Positions 42,583 through 52,002 of a stretch of DNA of 64,000 nucleotides are shown here, in pieces. The stretch covers positions 1 to 64,000 of the forward strand of contig NZ_JAGIQA010000031.1 in the NCBI RefSeq assembly GCF_017814975.1. Reading direction: 5' to 3'. Both the position numbers and the translations under genes were made by a program. Under the pieces are notes generated by a model that was not told the origin of the DNA, did not search any database, and was given only the letters and a program-made list of their open reading frames with translations. The DNA comes from Cupriavidus consociatus (GTDB lineage: Bacteria > Pseudomonadota > Gammaproteobacteria > Burkholderiales > Burkholderiaceae). The number at the start of each line of letters is the position of its first letter. The first letter of the stretch is position 1.

Positions 42583-43314
42583 ATGAGCGGCAATCTTTTC
42601 CTGATCCCCAATACCCTCGGCAAGCGCGACGAAGCCGATCCGCTGGCCGACGTCATTCCCGCCGGCGTGCAGCAGATCGCCGCGGGCCTCGGCTACCTGG
42701 TCGCCGAGAACGCCAAGACCGCCCGCGCCTTCCTGAAGAAGCTGGGCGAAAGCACCCCGCTGGCACGACCGATCCAGCAGATCGAGATCCGCGAGCTGAA
42801 CGTCAACACCCGCGCCGATGCGCTGGCCGAGTTGCTGGCGCCGATCCAGGCCGGCCGCGACGGCGGCCTGCTGTCCGAAGCAGGCGTGCCGGCGGTGGCC
42901 GATCCAGGCGCCGAGCTGGTCCGGCTGGCGCACGCGCGCGGCATCCGGGTGCGGCCGCTGGTCGGGCCCAGTTCGATCCTGCTGGCGGTGATGGGCTCGG
43001 GCCTGAACGGCCAGAGCTTTGCCTTCAATGGCTACCTGCCAGTCGACGCCGGCGAACGCGCGCAGCGGCTGCGCGAACTGGAACAGCGTTCGCGCAAGGC
43101 CAGCCAGACGCAGGTGTTCATCGAAACGCCGTACCGCAACGCCGCGCTGCTCGAAGCCATGCGCGAGCATTGCGCCGGCACTACGCTGCTGTCGGTGGCG
43201 GTGGACCTGACGCTGCCGACCGAAACCATCGTCACGCTGCCGCTGTCGGCGTGGAAGGCAGACCGGCTTGCGCTGCACAAGCGGCCCGCGATCTTCTCGA
43301 TGCTGGCGGCCTGA
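42583..43314 (+). CDS. SAM-dependent tetrapyrrole-type methyltransferase, RsmI-like
   Basis: This 243-residue protein has the TP-methylase fold. It begins GNLFLIPNTLGKRDEADPLA, and LLSEAGVPAVADPGAELVRLA and VRPLVGPSSILLAVMGSGLNG form the SAM-binding elements as in RsmI, which makes Cm1402 in 16S rRNA. It is shorter than RsmI (about 285) and lacks its C-terminal extension, so it may be a paralogue with another target. It starts 16 bases after maf in the same direction and ends at a strong terminator. Confidence 0.85.
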   Translation: MSGNLFLIPNTLGKRDEADPLADVIPAGVQQIAAGLGYLVAENAKTARAFLKKLGESTPLARPIQQIEIRELNVNTRADALAELLAPIQAGRDGGLLSEAGVPAVADPGAELVRLAHARGIRVRPLVGPSSILLAVMGSGLNGQSFAFNGYLPVDAGERAQRLRELEQRSRKASQTQVFIETPYRNAALLEAMREHCAGTTLLSVAVDLTLPTETIVTLPLSAWKADRLALHKRPAIFSMLAA

Positions 43315-43332
43315 CCACGCCAGAATGTGTAG

Positions 43333-43359
43333 AAAGGGGCGCAACGGCGCCCCTTTTTT
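43333..43359 (+). terminator. rho-independent terminator after the RsmI-like gene
   Basis: A 10-bp stem AAAGGGGCGC / GCGCCCCTTT with loop AACG is followed by a T run. It lies between convergent genes and may also stop sppA transcripts. Confidence 0.92.
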
Positions 43360-43379
43360 ATCTGGCGAAGCGCACCGCC

Positions 43380-44555
43380 TCAGTGCATGCCTTGCATGCG
43401 CGTGCTCCACAGCATGGTCTTCATCGCCGCGGTGCCGACCGCGGCACCGAAGCGCTTGGCCACACGCTCGGCGATATTTTCCTTGACCGTATAGTCGACG
43501 ATATCCTCGGCCTTGAGCACGTCGCGCGCGACGGAATCGGCGGTCCCCAGCGCGTCGGCCAGCCCCAGTTCGATGCTGCGCTCTCCCGACCAGAACAGCC
43601 CGGAGAACAGCTCCGGGTCGTCCTTGAGCCGGTCGCCCCGGCCTTCCTTGACCACGTCGATGAACTGCTCGTGGATTTCCTTGAGCATCGTCTCGGCGTA
43701 TGCCTTCTGCCTGGGCACCTGCGGCGAGAACGGGTCCAGCATGCCCTTGTTTGCGCCCGCCGTGTACAGCCGGCGCTCCACGCCCAGCTTGTCCATCAGG
43801 CCGGTAAAGCCGAAACCATCCATCAGCACGCCAATCGAGCCAACGATGCTGGCCTTGTCGACATAGATCTTGTCAGCCGCCGCGGCCACGTAATAGCCAC
43901 CCGAGGCACAGATTTCCTCGATCACGACGTAGAACGGCTTGGACGGATAAATTCCGCGCAGCCGGTGGATCTCGTCGTTGATAATGCCGGCCTGCACCGG
44001 CGAGCCGCCCGGCGAGTTGATCTTGAGGATCACGCCGGCGGCATTGCTATCGGCGAATGCCGCCTGCAGCGAGGCATTGATCGACTCGGCGCTGGCCGGC
44101 GTACCGGCCGCGATCTCGCCCTCCAGCGTCACCATCGCGGTATGGCGGCCGGACGTGTTGATGCCGTCGCCCTTGAAATCGAACAGCGCGATGAAGATCA
44201 GCGCCAACAGGGCCAGCCCCACGAAGCGGAAAAAGATGCGCCAGCGGCGTGCGGCGCGCTGCTCGCGCAGAGATGCCGTCAGCACCTTTTCCAGGACGTC
44301 GCGCTCCCAGCTGGTCGCGCCCACCGGACCGCCGCCGACCGTTCCTTCGCCCCCAGCCATGCGGGCCTTGCGTTCGCGCTGCTCGCGCCGCGCCGCGTCG
44401 TCGCCAGCGCGCAGTTCGCTTTCCAGCGGATAGTCGGCCTGCTTCGCGGTGACCAGGCGTTCAGACTCTGGCCGGTTCGCATCGTCTTGCCCAGGCTCAT
44501 GCGATTCGCCCGATGCTCCCGGTTGACCAATAGGCGGCTTCTGTTCTTCTGTCAT
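43380..44555 (-). CDS. sppA: S49-family signal peptide peptidase SppA
   Basis: This 391-residue inner-membrane protease degrades cleaved signal peptides. A long charged N-terminal region of about 110 residues precedes one membrane helix (FRFVGLALLALIFIALFDFK). The catalytic Ser is in EEICASGGYYVAAAADK and the Lys probably in AGANKGMLDPFSP. LKINSPGGSPVQAG is also conserved. The charged head (rich in Glu, Gln, Arg) is longer than in many short SppA forms. It ends the group rluC-gph-Rieske-sppA. Confidence 0.94.
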   Translation of the reverse strand: MTEEQKPPIGQPGASGESHEPGQDDANRPESERLVTAKQADYPLESELRAGDDAARREQRERKARMAGGEGTVGGGPVGATSWERDVLEKVLTASLREQRAARRWRIFFRFVGLALLALIFIALFDFKGDGINTSGRHTAMVTLEGEIAAGTPASAESINASLQAAFADSNAAGVILKINSPGGSPVQAGIINDEIHRLRGIYPSKPFYVVIEEICASGGYYVAAAADKIYVDKASIVGSIGVLMDGFGFTGLMDKLGVERRLYTAGANKGMLDPFSPQVPRQKAYAETMLKEIHEQFIDVVKEGRGDRLKDDPELFSGLFWSGERSIELGLADALGTADSVARDVLKAEDIVDYTVKENIAERVAKRFGAAVGTAAMKTMLWSTRMQGMH

Positions 44556-44610
44556 GCAACTCGCTCGTGGAAAGCTTGGAAACAGAACGGGCGGCCAGGC
44601 CGCCCGTCAT

Positions 44611-45009
44611 TCAGGCGCCGTCCGCCTGGACGGCGGCCCGGTACGGACCTTCAGGAAACCAGAAGACCTGGCCATCGCGCTCTTCGATACGCAGCTTGGC
44701 CAGCGCCGCGCCGCGGCAGGGACCGCCGACGCACTCGCCGCTATCCGGCGCATAAACCGCGCCATGTGTGGCGCACATCAAGTATAGGCCCGAGCTATCG
44801 AAGAACCGCCCCTCCTGCCAGTCGAGCTCCATCGGCACATGCGCGCACTGGTTAAGGTAGCCATGCGCGGCACCGTCGAAGCGCACCACGAAGGCACCGA
44901 TCTCGCGGCTGTCCAGCACCACCGAAAAGCGCACCCCTACGCCGCCTTCTTCCAGGTCTGCCGCGGCGCAAAGCCGCACCGCGCCCTGGTCGGTCGTGCT
45001 ATCAGGCAT
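44611..45009 (-). CDS. Rieske 2Fe-2S domain protein
   Basis: This 132-residue soluble protein carries both Rieske motifs: CAHVP in YLNQCAHVPMELDW and CATHGA in LMCATHGAVYAPDSGECVGG. These supply two Cys and two His ligands. It resembles the small NirD-like Rieske ferredoxins found beside gph in Cupriavidus and relatives; the electron-transfer partner is unknown. Its ATG overlaps the gph stop by eight bases, so the two genes are translationally linked. Confidence 0.9.
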   Translation of the reverse strand: MPDSTTDQGAVRLCAAADLEEGGVGVRFSVVLDSREIGAFVVRFDGAAHGYLNQCAHVPMELDWQEGRFFDSSGLYLMCATHGAVYAPDSGECVGGPCRGAALAKLRIEERDGQVFWFPEGPYRAAVQADGA

Positions 45010-45661
45010 GGGCCAGCAGCCAGTCGGTCAGGTCGGCGATCGATGTGGCGCAATGCACCGGCGCCATCGCCCGCAGCGAGTCGCCCGGATGTGCACCATA
45101 ACATACCCCAATGCCCGCAGCGCCAGCATTGACCGCCATCTGCAGGTCATGGGTGGTATCGCCCACCATGACGGTGCGCTCCATGTCCTGGCCCAGCTCG
45201 CGCGTCAGCTCTTGCAGCATGGCCGGATGCGGCTTGGAGAAGGTTTCGTCGGCACAGCGCGTCGCGTCGAAGAGTTGCGTCAGGCCGCTGGCAGCCAATG
45301 CGCGCTGCAGGCCGACGCGGGTCTTGCCGGTGGCGACGCCGAGGAAATAGTGCTCGCCGCGCAGGGTTTCCAGCATCTCGCGCACGCCGTCGAACAGCAC
45401 CAGGTCGGCGTCGCGGGCCAGGAAATGGTAGCGGTAGCGCTCCGCCAGGCGCGGGTAGTCGACGGGATCCAGCGTCGGCACGGCGTACGACAATGCATCC
45501 TTCAGCCCCAGCCCGATTACATGGCTGGCCGCACTGTCGTCCGGCACAGGCAGCCCCAGGTCGCGGCTGGCGAGCTGGATGCACTTGGCGATGGTCGGGG
45601 TCGAGTCCATCAGCGTCCCGTCCCAGTCGAAAACGATCAGGTCAAATTGTTGCCTGGCCAT
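45002..45661 (-). CDS. gph: HAD-superfamily phosphoglycolate phosphatase-like hydrolase
   Basis: This is a 219-residue phosphatase. The nucleophile Asp is in IVFDWDGTLMDSTPTI, the Thr/Lys region is GVATGKTRVGLQRAL, and motif III is VMVGDTTHDLQMAVNAG. The family includes phosphoglycolate phosphatase, but the substrate is not certain. It lies 29 bases after rluC, an arrangement common in betaproteobacteria. ATG 45661 was chosen from the family length. Confidence 0.88.
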   Translation of the reverse strand: MARQQFDLIVFDWDGTLMDSTPTIAKCIQLASRDLGLPVPDDSAASHVIGLGLKDALSYAVPTLDPVDYPRLAERYRYHFLARDADLVLFDGVREMLETLRGEHYFLGVATGKTRVGLQRALAASGLTQLFDATRCADETFSKPHPAMLQELTRELGQDMERTVMVGDTTHDLQMAVNAGAAGIGVCYGAHPGDSLRAMAPVHCATSIADLTDWLLAHA

Positions 45662-45690
45662 GGTTGTCCTTGTGGCGTTGACGCGCGGCC

Positions 45691-46695
45691 CTACTCCGGG
45701 GCGCGCAGCTGTCGCAATTGTTGCAGGAATCCGACGCATTCGTCCGGCAACGGTGCCTCGACGGTCAGCGGCGCCCCCGTCGCCGGGTGGACGAACACCA
45801 GCCGGTGGGCGTGCAGGAACATGCGCTTGATGCCGGGATTGGCGGCGGAACGCGCCAGCGACTTGTTCAGGGGGAAGTCGCCGTACTTCTCGTCGCCGAC
45901 GATCGGGAATCCCGAATGGGCCAGGTGGACGCGGATCTGGTGCGTCCGGCCGGTCTTCAGCTCGGCTTCCAGCAGGGTAAAGCCGGGAAACGCCTCGATC
46001 CGGTTGAATACCGTGTGCGACGCCAGCCCGTCGGCCTGTACCCGCACGCGCCGCTCGCCGTCGGGCGTGGTGTATTTATATAGAGGCAGCTTCACGTGCT
46101 GGCGGTTATTCGGGAATTCCCCGGCCACGCAGGCGAAATACCGCTTGTCCATGCTGTTGCCGCGGATCTGCTCATGCAGGTGGACCAGCGCGGAGCGCTT
46201 CTTGGCCAGCACCAGGATGCCCGAGGTCTCGCGGTCAAGGCGGTGCACCAGCTCCAGGAACTTGGCCTCAGGCCGGGCCTGGCGCAGTTGCTCGATCACG
46301 CCGAAGGCAACACCCGAGCCGCCATGGACCGCCACGCCGGCGGGCTTGTTCACCACCAGCAGCTGCGCATCCTCGAACAGCACGGGAAATTCGCTGGCTG
46401 GGACCGGCTGCGCCCCGGCGGATTGAGACGAAGTCGCCACACGCATCGGGGGAATTCGCACCACGTCGCCCGATTGCAGGCGATAAGTGGCATCGATACG
46501 CCCCTTGTTGACCCGCACTTCGCCCGACCGCAGTACGCGGTAGATATGGCTCTTGGGTACGCCCTTGGCGACCTTCAGCAGGAAGTTGTCGATGCGCTGG
46601 CCTTCGGAGCCTTCGTCGATCGTGACATACGCCACCTGCGGGCTTGCCGGCGCTACATCGGCAGGCTTTTCAATTTGATGGCGTAACTCATTCAT
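45691..46695 (-). CDS. rluC: ribosomal large subunit pseudouridine synthase C
   Basis: This 334-residue enzyme makes pseudouridine in 23S rRNA. It has an N-terminal S4 domain (RIDNFLLKVAKGVPKSHIYR then GEVRVNKGRI) and the catalytic motif LVHRLDRETSGILVLAKK, with the active-site Asp. Other blocks are LLEAELKTGRTHQIRVHLAH and FPIVGDEKYG. I used ATG 46695 (MNELRHQ); a TTG at 46701 has better spacing from GAGGAAA and may be used. It heads the rluC-gph-Rieske-sppA group. Confidence 0.94.
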   Translation of the reverse strand: MNELRHQIEKPADVAPASPQVAYVTIDEGSEGQRIDNFLLKVAKGVPKSHIYRVLRSGEVRVNKGRIDATYRLQSGDVVRIPPMRVATSSQSAGAQPVPASEFPVLFEDAQLLVVNKPAGVAVHGGSGVAFGVIEQLRQARPEAKFLELVHRLDRETSGILVLAKKRSALVHLHEQIRGNSMDKRYFACVAGEFPNNRQHVKLPLYKYTTPDGERRVRVQADGLASHTVFNRIEAFPGFTLLEAELKTGRTHQIRVHLAHSGFPIVGDEKYGDFPLNKSLARSAANPGIKRMFLHAHRLVFVHPATGAPLTVEAPLPDECVGFLQQLRQLRAPE

Positions 46696-47508
46696 TTTCA
46701 ATATAATTTCCTCGCTGTTCCGGCCGGGGGCCGGCAGCGCAAGACCTGTGTAAGCGATCAATCCCGTGATTAATCTTGGATTGACCGCATTCTACACTTG
46801 GGGTCGCCGCCAGCCCGGCCGTCTTCTGCCCTGCGCCGCTTCATTGCGTGATCCGCGCGGGCGCCAGACAGCCAAATGGCAGTAAAGCAGCACGCACGAT
46901 ATCGCCGGCACGCAGGAAGTCGCCCATAGGAGGCTTCGGCGCAGCAGGCGATGACGTGGGAACAGAGTGTTCAGGTAAAACAGAATTTAAGAGTGGATGC
47001 CCCTGCCGGCATCCGCTTCGGTGAGAGAAGTCCCGCCTGCACCGGGAAACGGTGCCGGCCGGCAGGCCAGCCTGCCGCCTGACTGGAAATACCGGCGCCC
47101 GGTCGCAGAACTCCAAGAAGTAGTAGGTGCGCCCGCCAGGAGATGTCAGGCAGCATCGGCAGCCTTGCCGTGTCCGAAAAATTTGCTCTTTGACGCGTCT
47201 AGGCCTTCCGCGGCCCGGCCGCGATGCCACCGGCGCCGCGCCGGTGCCGGCCATGCCGGCGTCATGCATCGCCTCCGGAACGGGAACGCGCCAGTGTCTG
47301 CCAGAGCAGCCGCCGGCGCCCTCTCCCGCCCCACGGACGTTACCCCGACGTCATCGCCTCTCTTTCACCCGCGCCCAGCCGCTCGCCTTTGCGCGAAACG
47401 GCGCTTTCCGGCAATTCTCGCGCCTTCGCTCGCTCCCTCGCGTGCTCCATGAATCGCCGCGGAAACCGCTCAGACGGTACAACCGCGGCACCGGAGTGAG
47501 GTATTGCG
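46696..47508 (+). other. long gene-free leader region of rne
   Basis: More than 800 bases between the divergent rluC and rne genes hold no credible gene; open frames on both strands have shadow composition and no ribosome binding sites. The region is GC-rich and has at least two perfect hairpins: 47060-47077 (CGGCAGG / CCTGCCG) and 47228-47246 (CACCGGC / GCCGGTG). In E. coli the rne leader allows RNase E to regulate its own mRNA; a similar role here is inference. The rne promoter was not pinned down. Confidence 0.5.
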
Positions 47509-50500
47509 ATGAAACGCATGCTGTTTAACGCGACGCAACAGGAGGAATTGCGCGTCGCCATCGTCGACGGTCAGAAACTGATCGATATCGACATCGAGAC
47601 TGCCGGGCGCGAACAGCGCAAGGGCAATATCTACAAGGGTGTCATCACCCGCATCGAACCCTCGCTGGAAGCATGCTTCGTCAACTACGGCGAAGAGCGC
47701 CACGGTTTCCTGCCGTTCAAGGAAGTCGCCCGCGCCTTCTTCAAGGAAGGCATCGATGTGCGCAACGCGCGCATCCAGGATGCCCTGCATGAAGGCCAGG
47801 AACTGATCGTCCAGGTCGAGAAGGAAGAGCGCGGCAACAAGGGCGCGGCCCTGACCACCTTCATCTCGCTGGCCGGCCGCTACCTGGTGCTGATGCCCAA
47901 CAACCCGCGCGGCGGCGGTGTGTCGCGCCGCATCGAGGGCGAAGATCGCCAGGAACTGCGCGAGACCATGGCGCAGCTGACCGTGCCGGAAGGCATGAGC
48001 ATCATTGCCCGGACCGCGGGCATCGGCCGCTCGGCCGAGGAACTGCAGTGGGACCTGAACTACCTGCTGCAACTGTGGAAGGCCATCGACGGCGCCGCCG
48101 GCGACAACAAGGCCCCACTGCTGATCTACCTGGAATCGAGCCTGGTGATCCGCGCCATCCGCGACTACTTCCAGCCGGATATCGGCGAGATCCTGATCGA
48201 TACCGACGAGATCTACGAGCAGGCCCGCGCCTTCATGAGCGTGGTGATGCCTGACAACATGAACCGCGTGAAGAAGTACCGGGACGACGTGCCCCTCTTC
48301 TCGCGTTTCCAGATCGAGCACCAGATCGAGTCGGCCTACTCGCGCATGGTCATGCTGCCGTCCGGCGGCGCCATCGTGATCGACCACACCGAGGCGCTGG
48401 TCTCCGTGGACGTGAACTCGGCCCGCGCCACCAAGGGCGCCGACATCGAGGAAACAGCGCTGCGCACCAACCTCGAAGCCGCTGACGAGATTGCCCGCCA
48501 GCTGCGCCTGCGCGACCTGGGCGGCCTGATCGTGATCGACTTCATCGACATGGAATCGGGCAAGGCCCAGAAGGACGTGGAAACGCGCCTGAAGGACGCG
48601 CTGCGCCATGACCGCGCCCGTGTGCAGATGGGCAAGATCAGCCGCTTCGGCCTGATGGAGCTGTCGCGCCAGCGCTTGCGTCCGTCGCTGTCGGAGGGCT
48701 CGCACATCACTTGCCCGCGCTGCAACGGCACGGGTCATATCCGCGATACCGAATCGTCCGCCCTGCAGGTGCTGCGCATCATCCAGGAAGAGGCGATGAA
48801 GGAAAACACCGCCGCCATCCACTGCCAGGTGCCGGTGGAGGTCGCCGCCTTCCTGCTGAACGAGAAGCGCCAGGAAATCAACCTGATCGAGCTGCGCTTC
48901 AAGGTCAACGTGCTGCTGATCCCGAACAAGCACCTGGAAACGCCGCACTACAAGCTGGAGCGCCTGCGCCACGACGACCCGCGCCTGGAAGACAGCACCG
49001 CCAGCTACAAGATGGCCGAGGCTGCCGCCAAGGAACTGGAAGCCGACACCAGCTACAGCAGCCGCCGCAAGGAAGAAGCCAAGCCGCGCCAGGAAGCAGC
49101 GGTCAAGGGCATCACTCCGGAACAGCCGGCTCCGGTCTCCGTGCCGCGTCCGGAGCGCGCTCCGCGTCCGGAAGCTGCCCCGGCCGCTCCGCCCGTCCCT
49201 GCCACCAAGCCGGTGGAAGCCGGCGGCTTTATCGCCTGGCTGAAGGGCCTGTTTGGCGCGCGTCCGGCGCCTGCGCCGGTGGTTGAGCCGGCCAAGCCGG
49301 TGGCGGCCGCCGAAAGCCGCGGTGGCGAAGGCCGCCGCGAGCGCGGCCAGCGCGGCGAAGGCCGTGGCCAGCGCGGCGAACGTGGCGAACGTGGCGAGCG
49401 CGGTGAACGTACCGAACGCGCCGAGCGCGGTGAGCGTGGCGAGCGCCAGGATCGCGGCGACCGCCAGCCTCGCGGTCAGCGTGCAGAGCGCCAGCAAGGC
49501 GAGCGCGGCGAACAACGCGAAGGCCGTGGCGAGCGCCAGGGCCGCCAGCCGCGCCAGCAGGACGGCCAGGCCACTCCGGCCGTCGCCCGCCAGGCTGAAG
49601 CCGCCCAGGGTGAACGTGCCCAGGGCGAGCGCGCCGAAGCCCGCCAGGAAGGCCGGCGCGAACGCGGCCAGGAACGCCGCGAGCGCCAGCGCGATCGCCA
49701 GCGCGAACGCAGCGACCTGCGTGAAGCCGAGGTCGGCGAAGCGCCGCAGCCGGAAGCCGTAGCCGCCGCCCAGGCGCTGGGCGTGCTGCCGCATGCCGCC
49801 GCAGACGAAGTGCCGGCCGTGCGCGCCGAACTGACGGAAGGTGCCGAAGGATTCGCGGAAACCGCCGAAGGCGAAGAGCGCCGCCGCCGTAACCGCCGTG
49901 GCCGCAACCGCTATCGCCGCGAACGCGACGAGGCCGGCCTGGGCACGCACGGTGAAGGCGAAGCCGCTCCCGAAGGCGTTGCCGAAACCGCCGAAGGCAT
50001 CGCTCCCGTGGCCGCCGAGGCCGCCGAGGCCGTAGAGGCCGTAGAGGCCGTAGAGGCGGCCGCGCAAGCCGCACCCCAGCCCGCCCCGCAAGCCGAAGCG
50101 GCACCGCAGGCTGCGGTCACTGTTGCCGCCGCGGAAAGCGTCGAGGCAATCCGCATCGCCGTGCCGGAAGGCGTGACGCCTGCCCCTGCCGCTGAACCGG
50201 CACCGGCACCCGTGGCCGAACCTGCCCCGGCCGCCGTGGCCGTGCAGGCGGAAACCGCCGCAGCCGTGACCGAGGCGATCGCCGCCGAAGCCGTGGCCGA
50301 GCCGGTCGTGGCCGCAGCGGTGGCACCCGCCCCTGCCGTGACCGCGCCCGAGGCCGAACCGGCCGCCGCGCCGGCCCAGGCGGCCCACACCGCACCTGCA
50401 GCGCCCGCTACCCCGGCCGCTGCCCCGGTAGCGATGGAAAGCCTCGAGCCGATGCTTGCCGGCGCCGGCCTGCAATGGGTCCACACCGATGCCGACAAGC

Positions 50501-50646
50501 TGCGCTCCGCCCAGGAAGCCGCCGCCCGCATCGTGCCCGCGCCGCGCGTGCCGCGCGAGCGCAAGCCGCTGCCGCCTCTGCCCCAGGGTCCGATGATCCT
50601 GGTCGAGACCGGCCGTCGCGAAGTGGACATGGCGTCGCAGCAGTAA
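47509..50646 (+). CDS. rne: ribonuclease E
   Basis: This 1045-residue endonuclease is the core of RNA degradation and rRNA/tRNA processing. The catalytic N-terminal half has an S1 domain (YKGVITRIEPSLEACFVNYG), the DNase-I-like part with SVDVNSARATKGADIEETAL and IVIDFIDMESGKAQKDV, and the zinc link CPRCNGTGHI. The C-terminal half (from about residue 540) is disordered. A long Arg/Gly/Glu/Gln region of GER and RGQR repeats (about 605-745) is followed by an Ala/Pro/Val/Glu-rich stretch and a conserved tail. It starts at ATG 47509 with GAGTGAGG upstream. Confidence 0.97.
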   Translation: MKRMLFNATQQEELRVAIVDGQKLIDIDIETAGREQRKGNIYKGVITRIEPSLEACFVNYGEERHGFLPFKEVARAFFKEGIDVRNARIQDALHEGQELIVQVEKEERGNKGAALTTFISLAGRYLVLMPNNPRGGGVSRRIEGEDRQELRETMAQLTVPEGMSIIARTAGIGRSAEELQWDLNYLLQLWKAIDGAAGDNKAPLLIYLESSLVIRAIRDYFQPDIGEILIDTDEIYEQARAFMSVVMPDNMNRVKKYRDDVPLFSRFQIEHQIESAYSRMVMLPSGGAIVIDHTEALVSVDVNSARATKGADIEETALRTNLEAADEIARQLRLRDLGGLIVIDFIDMESGKAQKDVETRLKDALRHDRARVQMGKISRFGLMELSRQRLRPSLSEGSHITCPRCNGTGHIRDTESSALQVLRIIQEEAMKENTAAIHCQVPVEVAAFLLNEKRQEINLIELRFKVNVLLIPNKHLETPHYKLERLRHDDPRLEDSTASYKMAEAAAKELEADTSYSSRRKEEAKPRQEAAVKGITPEQPAPVSVPRPERAPRPEAAPAAPPVPATKPVEAGGFIAWLKGLFGARPAPAPVVEPAKPVAAAESRGGEGRRERGQRGEGRGQRGERGERGERGERTERAERGERGERQDRGDRQPRGQRAERQQGERGEQREGRGERQGRQPRQQDGQATPAVARQAEAAQGERAQGERAEARQEGRRERGQERRERQRDRQRERSDLREAEVGEAPQPEAVAAAQALGVLPHAAADEVPAVRAELTEGAEGFAETAEGEERRRRNRRGRNRYRRERDEAGLGTHGEGEAAPEGVAETAEGIAPVAAEAAEAVEAVEAVEAAAQAAPQPAPQAEAAPQAAVTVAAAESVEAIRIAVPEGVTPAPAAEPAPAPVAEPAPAAVAVQAETAAAVTEAIAAEAVAEPVVAAAVAPAPAVTAPEAEPAAAPAQAAHTAPAAPATPAAAPVAMESLEPMLAGAGLQWVHTDADKLRSAQEAAARIVPAPRVPRERKPLPPLPQGPMILVETGRREVDMASQQ

Positions 50647-50686
50647 GCCTGCCCGGGTGCCGCCGCTGGCACCTGCGTCGCTGTAG

Positions 50687-50713
50687 AAGGGACAGCCTGG
50701 CTGTCCCTTTTTT
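50687..50713 (+). terminator. rho-independent terminator after rne
   Basis: A 9-bp stem AAGGGACAG / CTGTCCCTT with loop CCTGG is followed by six T. Confidence 0.93.
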
Positions 50714-50859
50714 CATGCACCGAAAATCCCCGCGATTCGCGGGATTGCGGCTCCCCGGGCGCCCACTCGGCTAGAATGGCAGCAAATGCGCCGGGCTCCC
50801 GGAGTCCCCCGGCCTGGCCTTGCCAGGCCACTCGCCGGAGCGGCGCCCACCCACAGGCC

Positions 50860-51984
50860 ATGACCGAATCCGTCATTCCGATCTTCGACTTGCGCGACCA
50901 TCGCTACCATTCGATGACGCCGCGCATCCCCGGCAAGCTGGAAACGCCCACCGGCCTGGTGGCCGACACCCGCGGCCGGCCGCTGCATGACCTGCGCATC
51001 TCGGTGACGGACCGCTGCAACTTCCGCTGCGTCTACTGCATGCCGAAGGAAGTGTTCGACAAGGACTACACCTTCCTGCCGCACTCGGAACTGCTCAGCT
51101 TCGAAGAAATCGAGCGCACCGCGCGCCTGTTCGTCGCGCACGGCGTCGAGAAGATCCGCCTGACCGGCGGCGAGCCCCTGCTGCGCAAGAACATCGAGCA
51201 TCTGGTCGAGATGCTGGCAAGGATCGAGACTGTCTCTGGCAAGCCGCTTGACCTGACGCTGACTACCAATGCCTCGCTGCTGGCGCGCAAGGCGCGCTCG
51301 CTGCGCGACGCCGGCCTGACGCGCGTCAGCGTCAGCCTGGACGCGATCGACGACGCCACCTTCCGCCGCATGAACGACGTCGACTTCGCCGTTGCCGACG
51401 TGCTGCACGGCATCGAGACCGCGCAGGCCGTGGGCCTGGCTCCGATCAAGGTCAACATGGTGGTCAAGCGCGGCACCAACGACCAGGAAATCGTGCCGAT
51501 GGCGCGCCATTTCCGCCACAGCGGCATCATCATCCGCTATATCGAGTTCATGGACGTCGGCGCCAGCAACCACTGGCAGATGGACGAGGTGCTGCCCTCG
51601 GCCGAGGTCGTGCGCCGCATCGATGCCGAGTTCCCGCTGGAACCCGTGCAGGCCAACTACACCGGCGAGACCGCCGAGCGCTGGCGCTACCGCGACGGCA
51701 GCGGCGAAATCGGCGTGATTTCCAGCGTCACCCATGCGTTCTGCGGCGATTGCAGCCGCATCCGGCTGTCCACGGAAGGCCGCCTTTACCTGTGCCTGTT
51801 CGCCACCGAGGGCTATGACCTGCGCGCGCTGCTGCGCGGCGGCTACAGCGACCTGGAGATCTCGAACGCGATCGCGCAGGTGTGGCAGGGCCGTACCGAC
51901 AACTACTCCGAGCAGCGCGGCGACCCGGCGGTGCGCCAGGCGCGGGCCGAGCGCAAGATCGAGATGTCCTATATCGGTGGCTGA
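50860..51984 (+). CDS. moaA: GTP 3',8-cyclase MoaA (molybdenum cofactor)
   Basis: This 374-residue radical SAM enzyme converts GTP to 3',8-cyclo-dihydro-GTP, the first step of molybdopterin synthesis. The N-terminal radical SAM motif is CNFRCVYC, giving the first cluster. The C-terminal cluster uses cysteines in FCGDCSRIRLSTEGRLYLC, and the protein ends in the conserved GG needed for function. ATG 50860 (MTESVIPIFDLRDHR) follows CAGG weakly; an upstream start would add a Pro/Arg-rich head. It is the first gene of moaA-mobA-moeA. Confidence 0.96.
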   Translation: MTESVIPIFDLRDHRYHSMTPRIPGKLETPTGLVADTRGRPLHDLRISVTDRCNFRCVYCMPKEVFDKDYTFLPHSELLSFEEIERTARLFVAHGVEKIRLTGGEPLLRKNIEHLVEMLARIETVSGKPLDLTLTTNASLLARKARSLRDAGLTRVSVSLDAIDDATFRRMNDVDFAVADVLHGIETAQAVGLAPIKVNMVVKRGTNDQEIVPMARHFRHSGIIIRYIEFMDVGASNHWQMDEVLPSAEVVRRIDAEFPLEPVQANYTGETAERWRYRDGSGEIGVISSVTHAFCGDCSRIRLSTEGRLYLCLFATEGYDLRALLRGGYSDLEISNAIAQVWQGRTDNYSEQRGDPAVRQARAERKIEMSYIGG

Positions 51985-52002
51985 ACCCGCCGCCGCACCT
52001 TC

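Noticed and set aside
46841..47269. Possible gene of 142 codons on the minus strand in the rne leader
   Set aside because: No ribosome binding site, Arg/Pro/Cys-rich low-quality translation and no family resemblance; treated as leader sequence.
47470..50484. Minus-strand frame of about 1000 codons opposite rne
   Set aside because: It is Gly/Leu/Ala-rich antisense of the rne coding repeats and has no plausible start or domain.
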